NCBI RefSeq assembly: GCF_024343615.1 | Contig: NZ_RJUB01000142.1 | Coordinates: 34,111 to 98,110 of the forward strand | Direction of reading: 5' to 3' | DNA from: Ferruginibacter sp. HRS2-29 | GTDB taxonomy: Bacteria; Bacteroidota; Bacteroidia; Chitinophagales; Chitinophagaceae | DNA length: 64,000 nucleotides | Part shown: in pieces, positions 16,040-23,027 of the stretch | Layout of the letters: every line of letters starts with the position of its first letter | How positions within the stretch are numbered: the stretch's first letter is position 1 | The notes under the pieces: generated by a model | What the model was told of the DNA's origin: nothing | Databases searched by the model: none | What the model saw: the letters and a program-made list of their open reading frames with translations, nothing else | Position numbers and translations under genes: made by a program

Positions 16040-16858
16040 TTATCGCACACTGCTCAAAGATGTCAGCGGGTAGCGCAGATTAGAATATCCCATCATATCT
16101 ATCACCACTTTACCTACTGATATCGGGCTTTCCACCCTCAGCAATAAATGATTGGGATCATCGCTGAACCAGGCGTTCATTTTTTCACCACCTTCGAATA
16201 TGGTTCCTTTCAGCAACAACGGTTTTACCTTGATCGCTTTGAATTTACCATACCGGGTTTTGATCGTTTCTTTACCGATGTAGCGGATATACAAATGAAA
16301 GATCTCATCGTCGAGAAACATATCGAAAGGTATCTTGTCGTCTTTTTTGTATTTGCTGAAATTGATGTTGCGTGCATAGTAAACAGCGCTCACCACATCC
16401 TGCATACAATCCGTAATCTTGAAAACACCGTTGGTGCTGGTAGCTGTATTAGCAGCCTGGTTGAAGCTTACATTATTGTATATCTTATGGCCACCTTCGT
16501 CTACATTGCGCAGAAATTTATAGGGCAGCAATGTGGCTGTATCGATATAACTTTCATAGCGGTCACGCACTTTGAAAAAATTATCAAAGAAGGAATATGT
16601 TTTACCATCGCCAACGCAGTGATAAACAGGTTTTCCATTGAAACGTTCGAGTGTGGTGGTAAAACTTGCTTCGCCTGCACCGATATACGCACCCATGGTG
16701 CTGTAATAAACCTTCATGATCACTTTTTCACCTGCTTTGAAAGCGGTGTTATTGATGCCGCAAAAATCAGTGCCAACCAGCATCTTTTGTCGATGCCCGG
16801 GAGTGAAACTCAGGCCGACAATAGCAATAAGGAATATTAAGGGTTTAATTCTACTCAT
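16040..16858 (-). CDS. DUF3108 domain-containing exported protein
   Basis: A 272-residue protein with an N-terminal signal peptide (MSRIKPLIFLIAIVGLSF). The remaining sequence follows the DUF3108 pattern: FKAGEKVIMKVYYSTMGAYIGAGEA, a central RDRYESYID, and KPLLLKGTIFEGGEKMNAWF with a final RLRV-like strand. Function in this family is unknown; members are envelope proteins with a beta-barrel-like or lipocalin-like strand pattern. Its start overlaps the stop of the upstream flippase-like gene by 8 bp, so the two are very likely translated together. Confidence 0.8.
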   Translation of the reverse strand: MSRIKPLIFLIAIVGLSFTPGHRQKMLVGTDFCGINNTAFKAGEKVIMKVYYSTMGAYIGAGEASFTTTLERFNGKPVYHCVGDGKTYSFFDNFFKVRDRYESYIDTATLLPYKFLRNVDEGGHKIYNNVSFNQAANTATSTNGVFKITDCMQDVVSAVYYARNINFSKYKKDDKIPFDMFLDDEIFHLYIRYIGKETIKTRYGKFKAIKVKPLLLKGTIFEGGEKMNAWFSDDPNHLLLRVESPISVGKVVIDMMGYSNLRYPLTSLSSVR

Positions 16859-17840
16859 TTTTTTCTCGCATTATTTTAATTCCGAAAATCAATAAACTTC
16901 CGGCTATGGCCGGTAAAACCAGGTTAATCAGCCAGATGCCCAGCGATGCTGCCTGTATACCTATGATATTGCTGCTGTATAATTGTAAGAGTTCAACACT
17001 TGCAGCAGCCCTTACAGGCAACTCGGTAAAACCTATGGTTGGCGCCAGCGTCATGACCAGATAAAAAACTGACAGCAACCAGAAGCAGATCACATTGGCT
17101 ATTTCAACCTGCAATACTTTTAACAGCAGCATGTATTGCAAAATAAATACCATATACCGTAAAAAAGATAAAAAAAGGATTCTTAACAATTGTTTACGGC
17201 TAAAATTGTTGAGCAACGCTACATAATGAACGATTTTTTTCAAAAAAGGCATTTTCTCCATCAGCCTTATGAGCAGCCCTACACGGAGGTAGACCAATAT
17301 GAGTATCAAACTGATGCATACGCAACCATAAATTAATATATTGCCTGCCAGTTCGGGCATGAGCCTGAATAATACGGCACGGTCCTCTTCCGAAAAATAC
17401 TTAAACAACAACAAGCCGGCAGTACCCATTATAACGGTAACGAATAGTTGACTCAGGCTACCCAGGATAGTCAGGGGGATCGCCCTGAGCCTGTTTTCTT
17501 CTTTTACAAAAATGATGCGCCCGCCATATTCACCGATGCGGTTGGGGGTTAGCATCGTAACGCTGCAGCCAGCCAGCACGCTCTTGAATGCGGTGATAAG
17601 CGAAAATTTTTCGAGTGGCCGTATCAGGAGCTGCCACTTTCTTGCTTCCAGGCCCCAGTTGAGCACCATCAGCAGTATCACCAGCCAGAAGAACGGATGT
17701 TGCCAGCTTTGTTTGATCTGTGCCCAGCGCTGCGGAAGATCGGGCTGATGCGCAATCTGTTTGTACAAGCTCCACGACAGCAACACGAATAAAACCGGGC
17801 CTAAAAAGTAATTGAAGAATATTTTGATATTTTTGCGCAA
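16851..17840 (-). CDS. lysylphosphatidylglycerol synthase TM-region/flippase-like protein (UPF0104)
   Basis: A 329-residue membrane protein with about eight helices, resembling the membrane part of lysylphosphatidylglycerol synthases/UPF0104 proteins. The segments GGCSVTMLTPNRIGEYGGR-like and TIGFTELPVRAA are family landmarks. The aminoacyl-transferase domain is absent, as usual in this group; a lipid-translocation role is inferred. The only plausible start is TTG (17838-17840). The divergent ruvC also begins with TTG, leaving only 29 bp between them. Confidence 0.8.
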   Translation of the reverse strand: MRKNIKIFFNYFLGPVLFVLLSWSLYKQIAHQPDLPQRWAQIKQSWQHPFFWLVILLMVLNWGLEARKWQLLIRPLEKFSLITAFKSVLAGCSVTMLTPNRIGEYGGRIIFVKEENRLRAIPLTILGSLSQLFVTVIMGTAGLLLFKYFSEEDRAVLFRLMPELAGNILIYGCVCISLILILVYLRVGLLIRLMEKMPFLKKIVHYVALLNNFSRKQLLRILFLSFLRYMVFILQYMLLLKVLQVEIANVICFWLLSVFYLVMTLAPTIGFTELPVRAAASVELLQLYSSNIIGIQAASLGIWLINLVLPAIAGSLLIFGIKIMREKNE

Positions 17841-17869
17841 ATAAATATTTTAAGTAAAAATAGGCTGCT

Positions 17870-18430
17870 TTGCAAAAACCCTCAAAAATCATTTTAGGCA
17901 TCGATCCCGGCACCATCATCATGGGGTATGGATTGATTGCCGTTACCGGAAAAAAGCTCAGCCTGCTTGAAATGGGGGTATTGAAACTGGCCGCCAAAGA
18001 CGACAGCTACCAACGTTTGCAAAAGATCCATCACAAGATCGTGGAGCTGATCACTATTTTCAAACCCGATTGTTTCGCTATCGAAGCACCTTTCTTTGGA
18101 AAAAATGTGCAGAGTATGTTGAAACTGGGAAGGGCGCAGGGAGTAGCAATAGCGGCAGCCATGCAAACCAACCTAGAAGTGTGCGAATACTCTCCTAAAA
18201 AAATAAAACAATCCATCACCGGCAATGGTAATGCTGATAAAGAACAGGTGATGAAAATGCTTCAGAATTTATTGCAGTTTACCGAAATCCCCAAACACTT
18301 CGATGCTTCCGATGCATTGGCGGTGGCGGTATGCCATCATTTCCAGGATAATCCCTTGCTGAAATCTGCCGGTGGAAATGCCAAAGACTGGAAGGACTTT
18401 ATTGCCAAGAACCCGGGAAAAATCAGATGA
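17870..18430 (+). CDS. ruvC: crossover junction endodeoxyribonuclease RuvC
   Basis: A 186-residue Holliday-junction resolvase. The RNase H-like fold shows its acidic residues: Asp12 in GIDPG, Glu in FAIEAPFFGKN, and the late DASDALAVAVCHH pair. The length is normal. It acts with RuvAB in recombination repair, which are not in this window. The start is TTG at 17870-17872, since no ATG precedes the conserved IILGIDPG strand. The 29-bp spacer to the divergent flippase-like gene must hold both promoters, unless they lie inside the opposing coding sequences. Confidence 0.95.
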   Translation: MQKPSKIILGIDPGTIIMGYGLIAVTGKKLSLLEMGVLKLAAKDDSYQRLQKIHHKIVELITIFKPDCFAIEAPFFGKNVQSMLKLGRAQGVAIAAAMQTNLEVCEYSPKKIKQSITGNGNADKEQVMKMLQNLLQFTEIPKHFDASDALAVAVCHHFQDNPLLKSAGGNAKDWKDFIAKNPGKIR

Positions 18431-18551
18431 TCTGCGATGTATGATCTATGATCTCTTCAGGCTTAAAATATTTTCAAAGATTTATAGATCATTCAATCCG
18501 GAAGACATCATACATCATACATCATAGATCATAGATTGGATCATAGATTGC
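18427..18551. repeat. ATGATCT/ATGATGT-word palindrome between ruvC and the HIT gene
   Basis: The left arm (18427-18454) has ATGATCT and GATGTATGATCTATGATCT words. The right arm (18503-18551) has ACATCATACATCATACATCA and then ATAGATCATAGATTGGATC. The two are complementary over about 20-25 bp. It overlaps the end of ruvC, and the HIT gene's stop codon TGA (18541-18543) is inside the right arm. Related to 12519-12634 and 44178-44314. Confidence 0.8.
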
Positions 18552-18930
18552 CAATGATCAATTCCTGGATCGACTTCATTTCCTCATTTTCTACTTTTAT
18601 TTTCGGCTGTGTAAAATTGAGGTCATTCGCGGAGTTGATCGGCACCAGGTGCATATGCGCATGTGGCACTTCGATCCCCACCACGCTTATTCCGCAGCGT
18701 TTGCAATCAAAAGATTTTTCTATCGACTTAGCGATGGGCTGTGCAAATAGCAGCATTTCCGACAGGTATTTTTCCGGCAGATCGAAGAGTTTGTCCACTT
18801 CTATTTTTGGCACCACCAGCACATGGCCTTTTACCAACGGAAACACATCGAGGAATGCGATGAAATTTTCGTTCTCTGTAATTTTATAAGAAGGAATTTC
18901 CCCGGAAATGATCTTTGTGAAAACAGACAT
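18541..18930 (-). CDS. HIT family protein
   Basis: A 129-residue nucleotide hydrolase or transferase of the histidine triad superfamily. The triad VPHAHMHLVP is complete, and the N-terminal FTKIISGEIPSYKI and the KGHVLVVPK strand are typical HINT-type features. Such proteins hydrolyse adenosine phosphoramidates; the physiological substrate is unclear. The ATG at 18930 (MSVFTKI) is preferred over an upstream in-frame ATG. The last codons and the stop codon are drawn from the repeat word CTATGATC. Confidence 0.9.
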   Translation of the reverse strand: MSVFTKIISGEIPSYKITENENFIAFLDVFPLVKGHVLVVPKIEVDKLFDLPEKYLSEMLLFAQPIAKSIEKSFDCKRCGISVVGIEVPHAHMHLVPINSANDLNFTQPKIKVENEEMKSIQELIIGNL

Positions 18931-18949
18931 GATTTTTATTTTCATAAAA

Positions 18950-19087
18950 ATAGTGAATGGTGAATGGTGAATGGTGAAATCTTTGAAGTTTATTTGTTTA
19001 TTACGAATTTATTTCATGACACATCTGATTGTATAAAATTCGGAATTCGAATAAACCTCGAAGATTTCACCATTCACCATTCACTAT
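18950..19087. repeat. GTGAATG-word palindrome upstream of the HIT gene
   Basis: The left arm (18950-18993) contains GTGAATG repeated three times plus GTGAAATCTTTGAAG. The right arm (19051-19087) is its reverse complement with only two GTGAATG copies. So one arm has gained or lost a single 7-bp unit, direct evidence of unit turnover. The spacer is A+T-rich. Confidence 0.85.
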
Positions 19088-19105
19088 TGACACTTTGAAA
19101 AAGAA

Positions 19106-19128
19106 AAGCCCATCATTAAGACGGGCTT
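19106..19128 (-). terminator. intrinsic terminator of greA
   Basis: On the minus strand, AAGCCC (19128-19123) pairs with GGGCTT (19111-19106), followed by TTCTTTTT. It lies 23 bp past the greA stop codon. Confidence 0.75.
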
Positions 19129-19151
19129 CAAAAGAATAAATCTGCTCAATA

Positions 19152-19625
19152 CTAAATCGTAATGTTCTCGATCTTAAACTTGATCACTCCTGCAGGAACC
19201 GTCACTTCGGCCACTTCGCCTTTCACTTTTCCCAGCAACCCTTTGCCGATAGGTGAAGTCACGGAAATTTTGCCCAGCTTAAGGTCTGCTTCACTTTCGG
19301 AAACGATCTGGTAGGTCAGTGTTTTTTTGGTGTTCATGTTCACAACAGTCACTTTGGTAAGGATGCTTACCCTGCTGGTATCAATGGTTGATTCGTCGAG
19401 TATCCTTGCGGTAGCCATTGCGGCTTCCAGGCCGTTTATCTTTGCTTCCAGCAACCCCTGCGCGTCCTTTGCAGCATCGTATTCAGCGTTCTCCTTAAGA
19501 TCTCCTTTCTCCCTTGCTTCAGCAATGGCGGCACTGGCAGCAGGCCTGTCAACAGATTTGAGGCTATGCAGCTCTGCCTGCATCTTTTCAAAAGTTTCCT
19601 GTGTTACATAATTTGTTTCTGCCAT
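19152..19625 (-). CDS. greA: transcription elongation factor GreA
   Basis: A 157-residue Gre factor that enters the RNA polymerase secondary channel and stimulates cleavage of back-tracked RNA. The N-terminal coiled coil with its acidic tip is seen in ARE+GDLKENAEYDAAKDAQ-like sequence, and the C-terminal globular domain ends in GEVAEVTVPAGVIKFKI. The ATG at 19625 (MAETNYVTQE) is chosen because the longer frame crosses the promoter box and leader hairpin at 19647-19698. Confidence 0.95.
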   Translation of the reverse strand: MAETNYVTQETFEKMQAELHSLKSVDRPAASAAIAEAREKGDLKENAEYDAAKDAQGLLEAKINGLEAAMATARILDESTIDTSRVSILTKVTVVNMNTKKTLTYQIVSESEADLKLGKISVTSPIGKGLLGKVKGEVAEVTVPAGVIKFKIENITI

Positions 19626-19646
19626 AAAAAATTCATTTAAACTTAT

Positions 19647-19682
19647 AAAAAAAATACAACGCCCCGGATAGCCGAAGCGTTG
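19647..19682 (-). promoter_or_regulatory. leader hairpin with T tract upstream of greA
   Basis: On the minus strand, CAACGC (19682-19677) pairs with GCGTTG (19662-19657), with an inner CGG/CCG pair, and a run of eight T follows at 19654-19647. It begins right at the transcription start predicted from the -7 box at 19691-19698. It could be an attenuator or a 5'-protective stem; sequence alone cannot decide. Confidence 0.5.
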
Positions 19683-19690
19683 CATGTATA

Positions 19691-19698
19691 CAAATATA
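19691..19698 (-). promoter_or_regulatory. -7 promoter box of greA
   Basis: On the minus strand this reads TATATTTG, an exact TAnnTTTG match. It places the transcript start near 19684 and leaves a leader of about 60 nt before the greA ATG. Confidence 0.5.
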
Positions 19699-19748
19699 CT
19701 GAAAAATTGTGCCGAAAGTAGTTTTTGGAAGGAAATTCCGTCTGGATG

Positions 19749-19830
19749 CCGGATACTGGTTACTGGATATCTTAGCGGAGAATAAGTAAAGTTTCATCCT
19801 AAAGAACATCCAGTAACCAGCATCCAGTAT
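19749..19830. repeat. TACTGGAT-word palindrome
   Basis: The left arm, GGATACTGGTTACTGGAT, lies at about 19751-19768. The right arm, ATCCAGTAACCAGCATCC, is at about 19808-19825 and continues with AGTATC. One mismatch separates the arms. The stop codon TAG of the hydroxyacid dehydrogenase (19831-19833) abuts the right arm. Confidence 0.75.
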
Positions 19831-20760
19831 CTATTTCACCATCCCCAGTTTTTCCAGCAGTATCCAGCTCATTTTATAATAAGCCTCAAACGAGTACCCT
19901 GCTATATGCGGCGTAACCATTACATTATTACAGCCATTCAGGTAATCAAGCTGTTCCTGCTGCAGAGGGGTAAGCGTGGGCAATTTTTCGTTTTCCAATA
20001 CATCCAGGGCGGCTCCTTTGATGAGGTTTTGCTGCAAAGCTTTCACCAGCGCTGCCGTATCCACAACAGGTCCGCGACAAGCATTTATTACAAATGGCTT
20101 TTGTGCAAGAGTGTTGAAGAAATCATCGTTGGCCATGTACTTTGTCTCCTCCGTGAGCGGAACATGAAAACTGATCACATCCGAATATTTGCATACCTGC
20201 TCAAAGTTTGCTTCGCGAACGTTGTGATCGCCAAAGCCCGTCTTGTATTTATCGTAGGCCAATATGGTCACATCGAAAGATGCCAGCAATTTTGCCAGGG
20301 CACCACCCGCATTTCCATAACCGATAATACCGACAGTTTTGCCGGTGAGTTCGATTCCCCTGTTCTCATCGCGTAGCCATCTACCTTCTTTTACTTCGAG
20401 TGCGCTTTTATTTAGGTTATTCATCAAAGACAGCAACATCCCCAAAACATGCTCTGCTACTGCATTACGGTTACCTTCGGGAGTACTGATGCAATTGATC
20501 CCTTTTTGCGCAGCATAATCTACATCAATGAGTTCGAGCCCGCTACCCAATCTTCCGATCCATTTAAGCTTTGCCGCCTTATCCAGCATCGTTTTGTCTA
20601 TCTTCAACCGGGTGGTCACAACAAGTCCCGTAGCATTTTCGATGATACCGGCCAGCTCATCATATGTGATGGCGGGCAAATACTCTACTTCAAAACCTTG
20701 TTTCTTAAAAGTATCGATGAGTACATCGTGTACTTTCGCGGTAATTATTATCATGTTCAT
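19831..20760 (-). CDS. D-2-hydroxyacid dehydrogenase family protein
   Basis: A 309-residue NAD-dependent oxidoreductase of the 2-hydroxyacid dehydrogenase family. The Rossmann motif is [13 protein letters not shown], the family Arg lies in NACRGPVVD, and the late catalytic His is in TPHIAGYS. This group includes phosphoglycerate, hydroxypyruvate and formate dehydrogenases; no ACT domain is present, so it is not a regulated SerA. The substrate is not determinable. The start overlaps the ridA stop by 4 bp (ATGA), indicating translational coupling. Confidence 0.88.
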   Translation of the reverse strand: MNMIIITAKVHDVLIDTFKKQGFEVEYLPAITYDELAGIIENATGLVVTTRLKIDKTMLDKAAKLKWIGRLGSGLELIDVDYAAQKGINCISTPEGNRNAVAEHVLGMLLSLMNNLNKSALEVKEGRWLRDENRGIELTGKTVGIIGYGNAGGALAKLLASFDVTILAYDKYKTGFGDHNVREANFEQVCKYSDVISFHVPLTEETKYMANDDFFNTLAQKPFVINACRGPVVDTAALVKALQQNLIKGAALDVLENEKLPTLTPLQQEQLDYLNGCNNVMVTPHIAGYSFEAYYKMSWILLEKLGMVK

Positions 20761-21137
20761 GCTACAGCTATCATGCTGATCTCAACGTTTACGTTTTTAG
20801 GAAGGCCTTTTACTGCAACAGTTTCACGCGCCGGAAAATCTTTTTCAAAATACTTTCCATATACCTCGTTCACTTCGGCAAACAACTGCATATCGCTTAA
20901 AAAGATGGTTGTTTTTACCACGTTTGAAAAATCCATTCCTGCTTCCGTAAGCACGGCAGAAAGATTTTTCATCACCTGAACGATCTCTTCATTCAGTGTG
21001 GCATTTACCAGTTCGCCGCTGGCGGGATCAAGTGCCACCTGGCCTGAAATGTATAAAGTGTCGCCTGCCTGTACGGCCTGGTTGTAGGGCCCGATCGGTG
21101 CAGGCGCATTGTCTGTTTGAATGATTTTCTTTGCCAT
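20757..21137 (-). CDS. ridA: RidA family enamine/imine deaminase
   Basis: A 126-residue member of the YjgF/YER057c/UK114 family. RidA hydrolyses the reactive 2-aminoacrylate-type imines released by PLP enzymes. Family features seen are [23 protein letters not shown] and the catalytic Arg in PARETVAV, with the final EISMIAVA. The ATG at 21137 (MAKKIIQTD) is the normal start. The promoter-like TATATTTG on the minus strand is at 21169-21162. Co-transcribed with the hydroxyacid dehydrogenase gene. Confidence 0.93.
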   Translation of the reverse strand: MAKKIIQTDNAPAPIGPYNQAVQAGDTLYISGQVALDPASGELVNATLNEEIVQVMKNLSAVLTEAGMDFSNVVKTTIFLSDMQLFAEVNEVYGKYFEKDFPARETVAVKGLPKNVNVEISMIAVA

Positions 21138-21161
21138 CGGTTGATTTAATTTTCTTAAATA

Positions 21162-21169
21162 CAAATATA
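21162..21169 (-). promoter_or_regulatory. -7 promoter box of ridA
   Basis: Minus-strand TATATTTG, 24 bp before the ridA ATG. No TTG at -33 spacing is visible. Confidence 0.4.
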
Positions 21170-21185
21170 TCTTTTATCAACCACG

Positions 21186-21193
21186 TATTTTTG
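21186..21193 (+). promoter_or_regulatory. -7 promoter box of the 3HCDH-like/tsaB operon
   Basis: TATTTTTG on the plus strand lies 15 bp before the ATG at 21209. It sits back to back with the ridA box at 21162-21169 in a compact divergent promoter region. Confidence 0.45.
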
Positions 21194-21208
21194 CTAAAAA
21201 TTCAGAGA

Positions 21209-21811
21209 ATGAAAATTGCTGTTTATGGTGATGATAACGCCTGGAACGAGTTGATACAAAGCAACCCTGCGGCTGAATGGATAAGGGCTGAAGACCTGCG
21301 GCAACTTTTCGGTCAAGATGCTGATGCTTACTTTAATTTATCCGGTGAAATATTTTCCGGCAGCACTCCCGAAAAACCTTATTTCATCAACAGCGTGATG
21401 GCTCCGCTGTCTGAATTGAATGCCGGGCAAAATGCGATCCGGCTCAACGGATGGAATGGCTTCCTGTCGAATGCAGCCTGGGAAGTTGCCGGGGAAATGA
21501 CGGTTCCTGCTGCAGCCGTATTATCATTTCTTGAAAAAAAGGTCATACCGGTAGCGGACGAACCGGGCCTTATAAGTGCAAGGGTGCTGGCAATGATCAT
21601 CAATGAAGCTTATTACGCGGAATCAGAAGCAGTGAGCACTTCAGCCGAAATAGACACCGCTATGAAACTCGGCACTAATTACCCTTCAGGGCCTTTTGAG
21701 TGGGCTGAAAAAATAGGACTGAAAAATGTATACGACCTTTTGCAGAAGCTTGCGGCAAAGGATAAAAGATACCAGCCGGCCCCTTCGCTGGCAAAAAAAA
21801 TATTGCAATAA
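21209..21811 (+). CDS. 3-hydroxyacyl-CoA dehydrogenase C-terminal-domain protein
   Basis: A 200-residue protein whose last 85 residues match the C-terminal domain of 3-hydroxyacyl-CoA dehydrogenases (PF00725): ARVLAMIINEAYYAES, then DTAMKLGTNYPSGPFEWAE. The N-terminal part is short, lacks the GxGxxG dinucleotide motif (it reads VYGDDNAW), and cannot bind NAD in the usual way. It is therefore probably not an active dehydrogenase. Its TAA overlaps the tsaB ATG by one base (TAATG), so the two are coupled. Its role beside a tRNA-modification gene is unknown. Confidence 0.75.
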   Translation: MKIAVYGDDNAWNELIQSNPAAEWIRAEDLRQLFGQDADAYFNLSGEIFSGSTPEKPYFINSVMAPLSELNAGQNAIRLNGWNGFLSNAAWEVAGEMTVPAAAVLSFLEKKVIPVADEPGLISARVLAMIINEAYYAESEAVSTSAEIDTAMKLGTNYPSGPFEWAEKIGLKNVYDLLQKLAAKDKRYQPAPSLAKKILQ

Positions 21812-22473
21812 TGGGATTGATACTGAACATAGACACATCGCTGGAAACAGCTTCTGTAAGCATCGCAAAAGATGGAGAGATACTGGCATCGCTTGTAAAT
21901 GAAGTGCAAAAAGAACATGCTTCTTTCCTGCACGTAGCTATTGGCCAACTTTTGAAAAAGGTTGCAATAAAACCTGCCGACCTGGATGCCATCGCTGTTA
22001 CCGAAGGACCGGGCTCTTACACCGGCCTGCGGGTGGGCATGGCAAGTGCCAAAGGAATGAGTTATGCGCTGGGTAAACCTTTTATTACAGTAGGCACACT
22101 GGAGGCGATGGCTTTGCAGGCGATTCATTTGTCAAATGAGGATGTGATGTATTGTCCGCTGATAGATGCCAGGAGAATGGAAGTGTATACCGCTATTTAT
22201 GATAAAGAATTAGAAGTTTTACTACAGCCCTGTGCAATGATCCTTACTGAACATTCTTTTGCGGAGCAACTTGCCAAAGGGAAAATCATTTTTTCCGGCA
22301 ATGGTGCGCAAAAATGGAAATCGCTCACATCCAGTGCCCATGCGGCTTTCGCAGATGTTAAAGAAATTGCTGCAGCCATCAGCATTCTCTCTGAAAAAAA
22401 ATTCGTACAGGAAAAATTCACTCAACTTGCTCATAGTGAGCCTTTGTATATCAAGGAGTTCTACAACGGATAA
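21811..22473 (+). CDS. tsaB: tRNA threonylcarbamoyladenosine biosynthesis protein TsaB
   Basis: A 220-residue ASKHA-fold protein. With TsaD and TsaE it transfers threonylcarbamoyl to A37 of ANN-decoding tRNAs. Visible are the N-terminal LNIDTSLETASVSI, the EGPGSYTGLRVGMASAKG motif and DARRMEVYTAIY. The length is typical of a Bacteroidota TsaB, with the usual absence of the metal-binding His residues of TsaD. The ATG at 21811 is fixed by the TAATG overlap. Confidence 0.94.
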   Translation: MGLILNIDTSLETASVSIAKDGEILASLVNEVQKEHASFLHVAIGQLLKKVAIKPADLDAIAVTEGPGSYTGLRVGMASAKGMSYALGKPFITVGTLEAMALQAIHLSNEDVMYCPLIDARRMEVYTAIYDKELEVLLQPCAMILTEHSFAEQLAKGKIIFSGNGAQKWKSLTSSAHAAFADVKEIAAAISILSEKKFVQEKFTQLAHSEPLYIKEFYNG

Positions 22474-22546
22474 TTTTAATTCGTGTTTCAACACCGGATT
22501 TGTTTCATTTTAACAATACAACGAAAATTAAATATTATTTCGTTCG

Positions 22547-22554
22547 TATATTTG
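22547..22554 (+). promoter_or_regulatory. -7 promoter box of the ArsR-type gene
   Basis: TATATTTG is an exact -7 match 41 bp before the ATG at 22596. Its location inside the longest open frame argues for the shorter gene start. Confidence 0.5.
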
Positions 22555-22595
22555 CAGCAATATATTGTTCAAGCATTTTTAAAATTGTTATTCCT

Positions 22596-22946
22596 ATGAT
22601 GGTTGCAACTCAATCAAATGAGCAGGTAGCTGTATCTGCTAATGGAACACCTGAAAATCTCAAAGTAAACTATCACAACTTAAAGAAGGCTGCGTTGGTT
22701 TTACGTGCTCTGAATCACAAATTGCGTCAGCAGATCCTGGCGTTGATAGAAACGGAGAAAAAGATTACTGTAACAGAGATTTATGTGCGTATGAGATTGG
22801 AGCAGTCCGTAGCTTCCCAGCATCTCGCAATTTTGCGTAAAGCAGGGATAGTTAATACTCAGCGTGACGGTAAATTTATCTATTACACTGTCAATTACAA
22901 ACGCATTGACGAAATAAACCAGGTGGTAGAAGATCTTATATCTTAA
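22596..22946 (+). CDS. ArsR-family winged-helix regulator
   Basis: A 117-residue DNA-binding protein with the ArsR-type winged helix: LNHKLRQQILALIE, the recognition helix in RLEQSVASQHLAILRKAGIV, and the wing QRDGKFIYYTVN. It contains no cysteine at all, so it cannot sense metals or persulfides through thiols as SmtB, BigR or SqrR do. It lies 81 bp ahead of an MBL-rhodanese persulfide dioxygenase gene, separated by a terminator. ATG at 22596 is used; a second ATG follows at once (22599). Confidence 0.88.
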   Translation: MMVATQSNEQVAVSANGTPENLKVNYHNLKKAALVLRALNHKLRQQILALIETEKKITVTEIYVRMRLEQSVASQHLAILRKAGIVNTQRDGKFIYYTVNYKRIDEINQVVEDLIS

Positions 22947-22964
22947 TACCAAAAAGATGTTCTT

Positions 22965-22998
22965 ATAAAAAGCGGCTGTTTTACATCCGCTTTTTTAT
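22965..22998 (+). terminator. intrinsic terminator after the ArsR-type gene
   Basis: ATAAAAAGCGG (22965-22975) pairs with CCGCTTTTTTAT (22987-22998), and a T run follows. It separates the regulator from the dioxygenase gene transcriptionally. Confidence 0.8.
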
Positions 22999-23001
22999 TT
23001 T

Positions 23002-23009
23002 TACCTTTG
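23002..23009 (+). promoter_or_regulatory. -7 promoter box of the MBL-rhodanese gene
   Basis: TACCTTTG matches TAnnTTTG and lies 18 bp before the ATG at 23028, so the leader would be about 12 nt. The -33 region would overlap the terminator stem. Confidence 0.45.
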
Positions 23010-23027
23010 TGGCATAAATTGTTCAAC

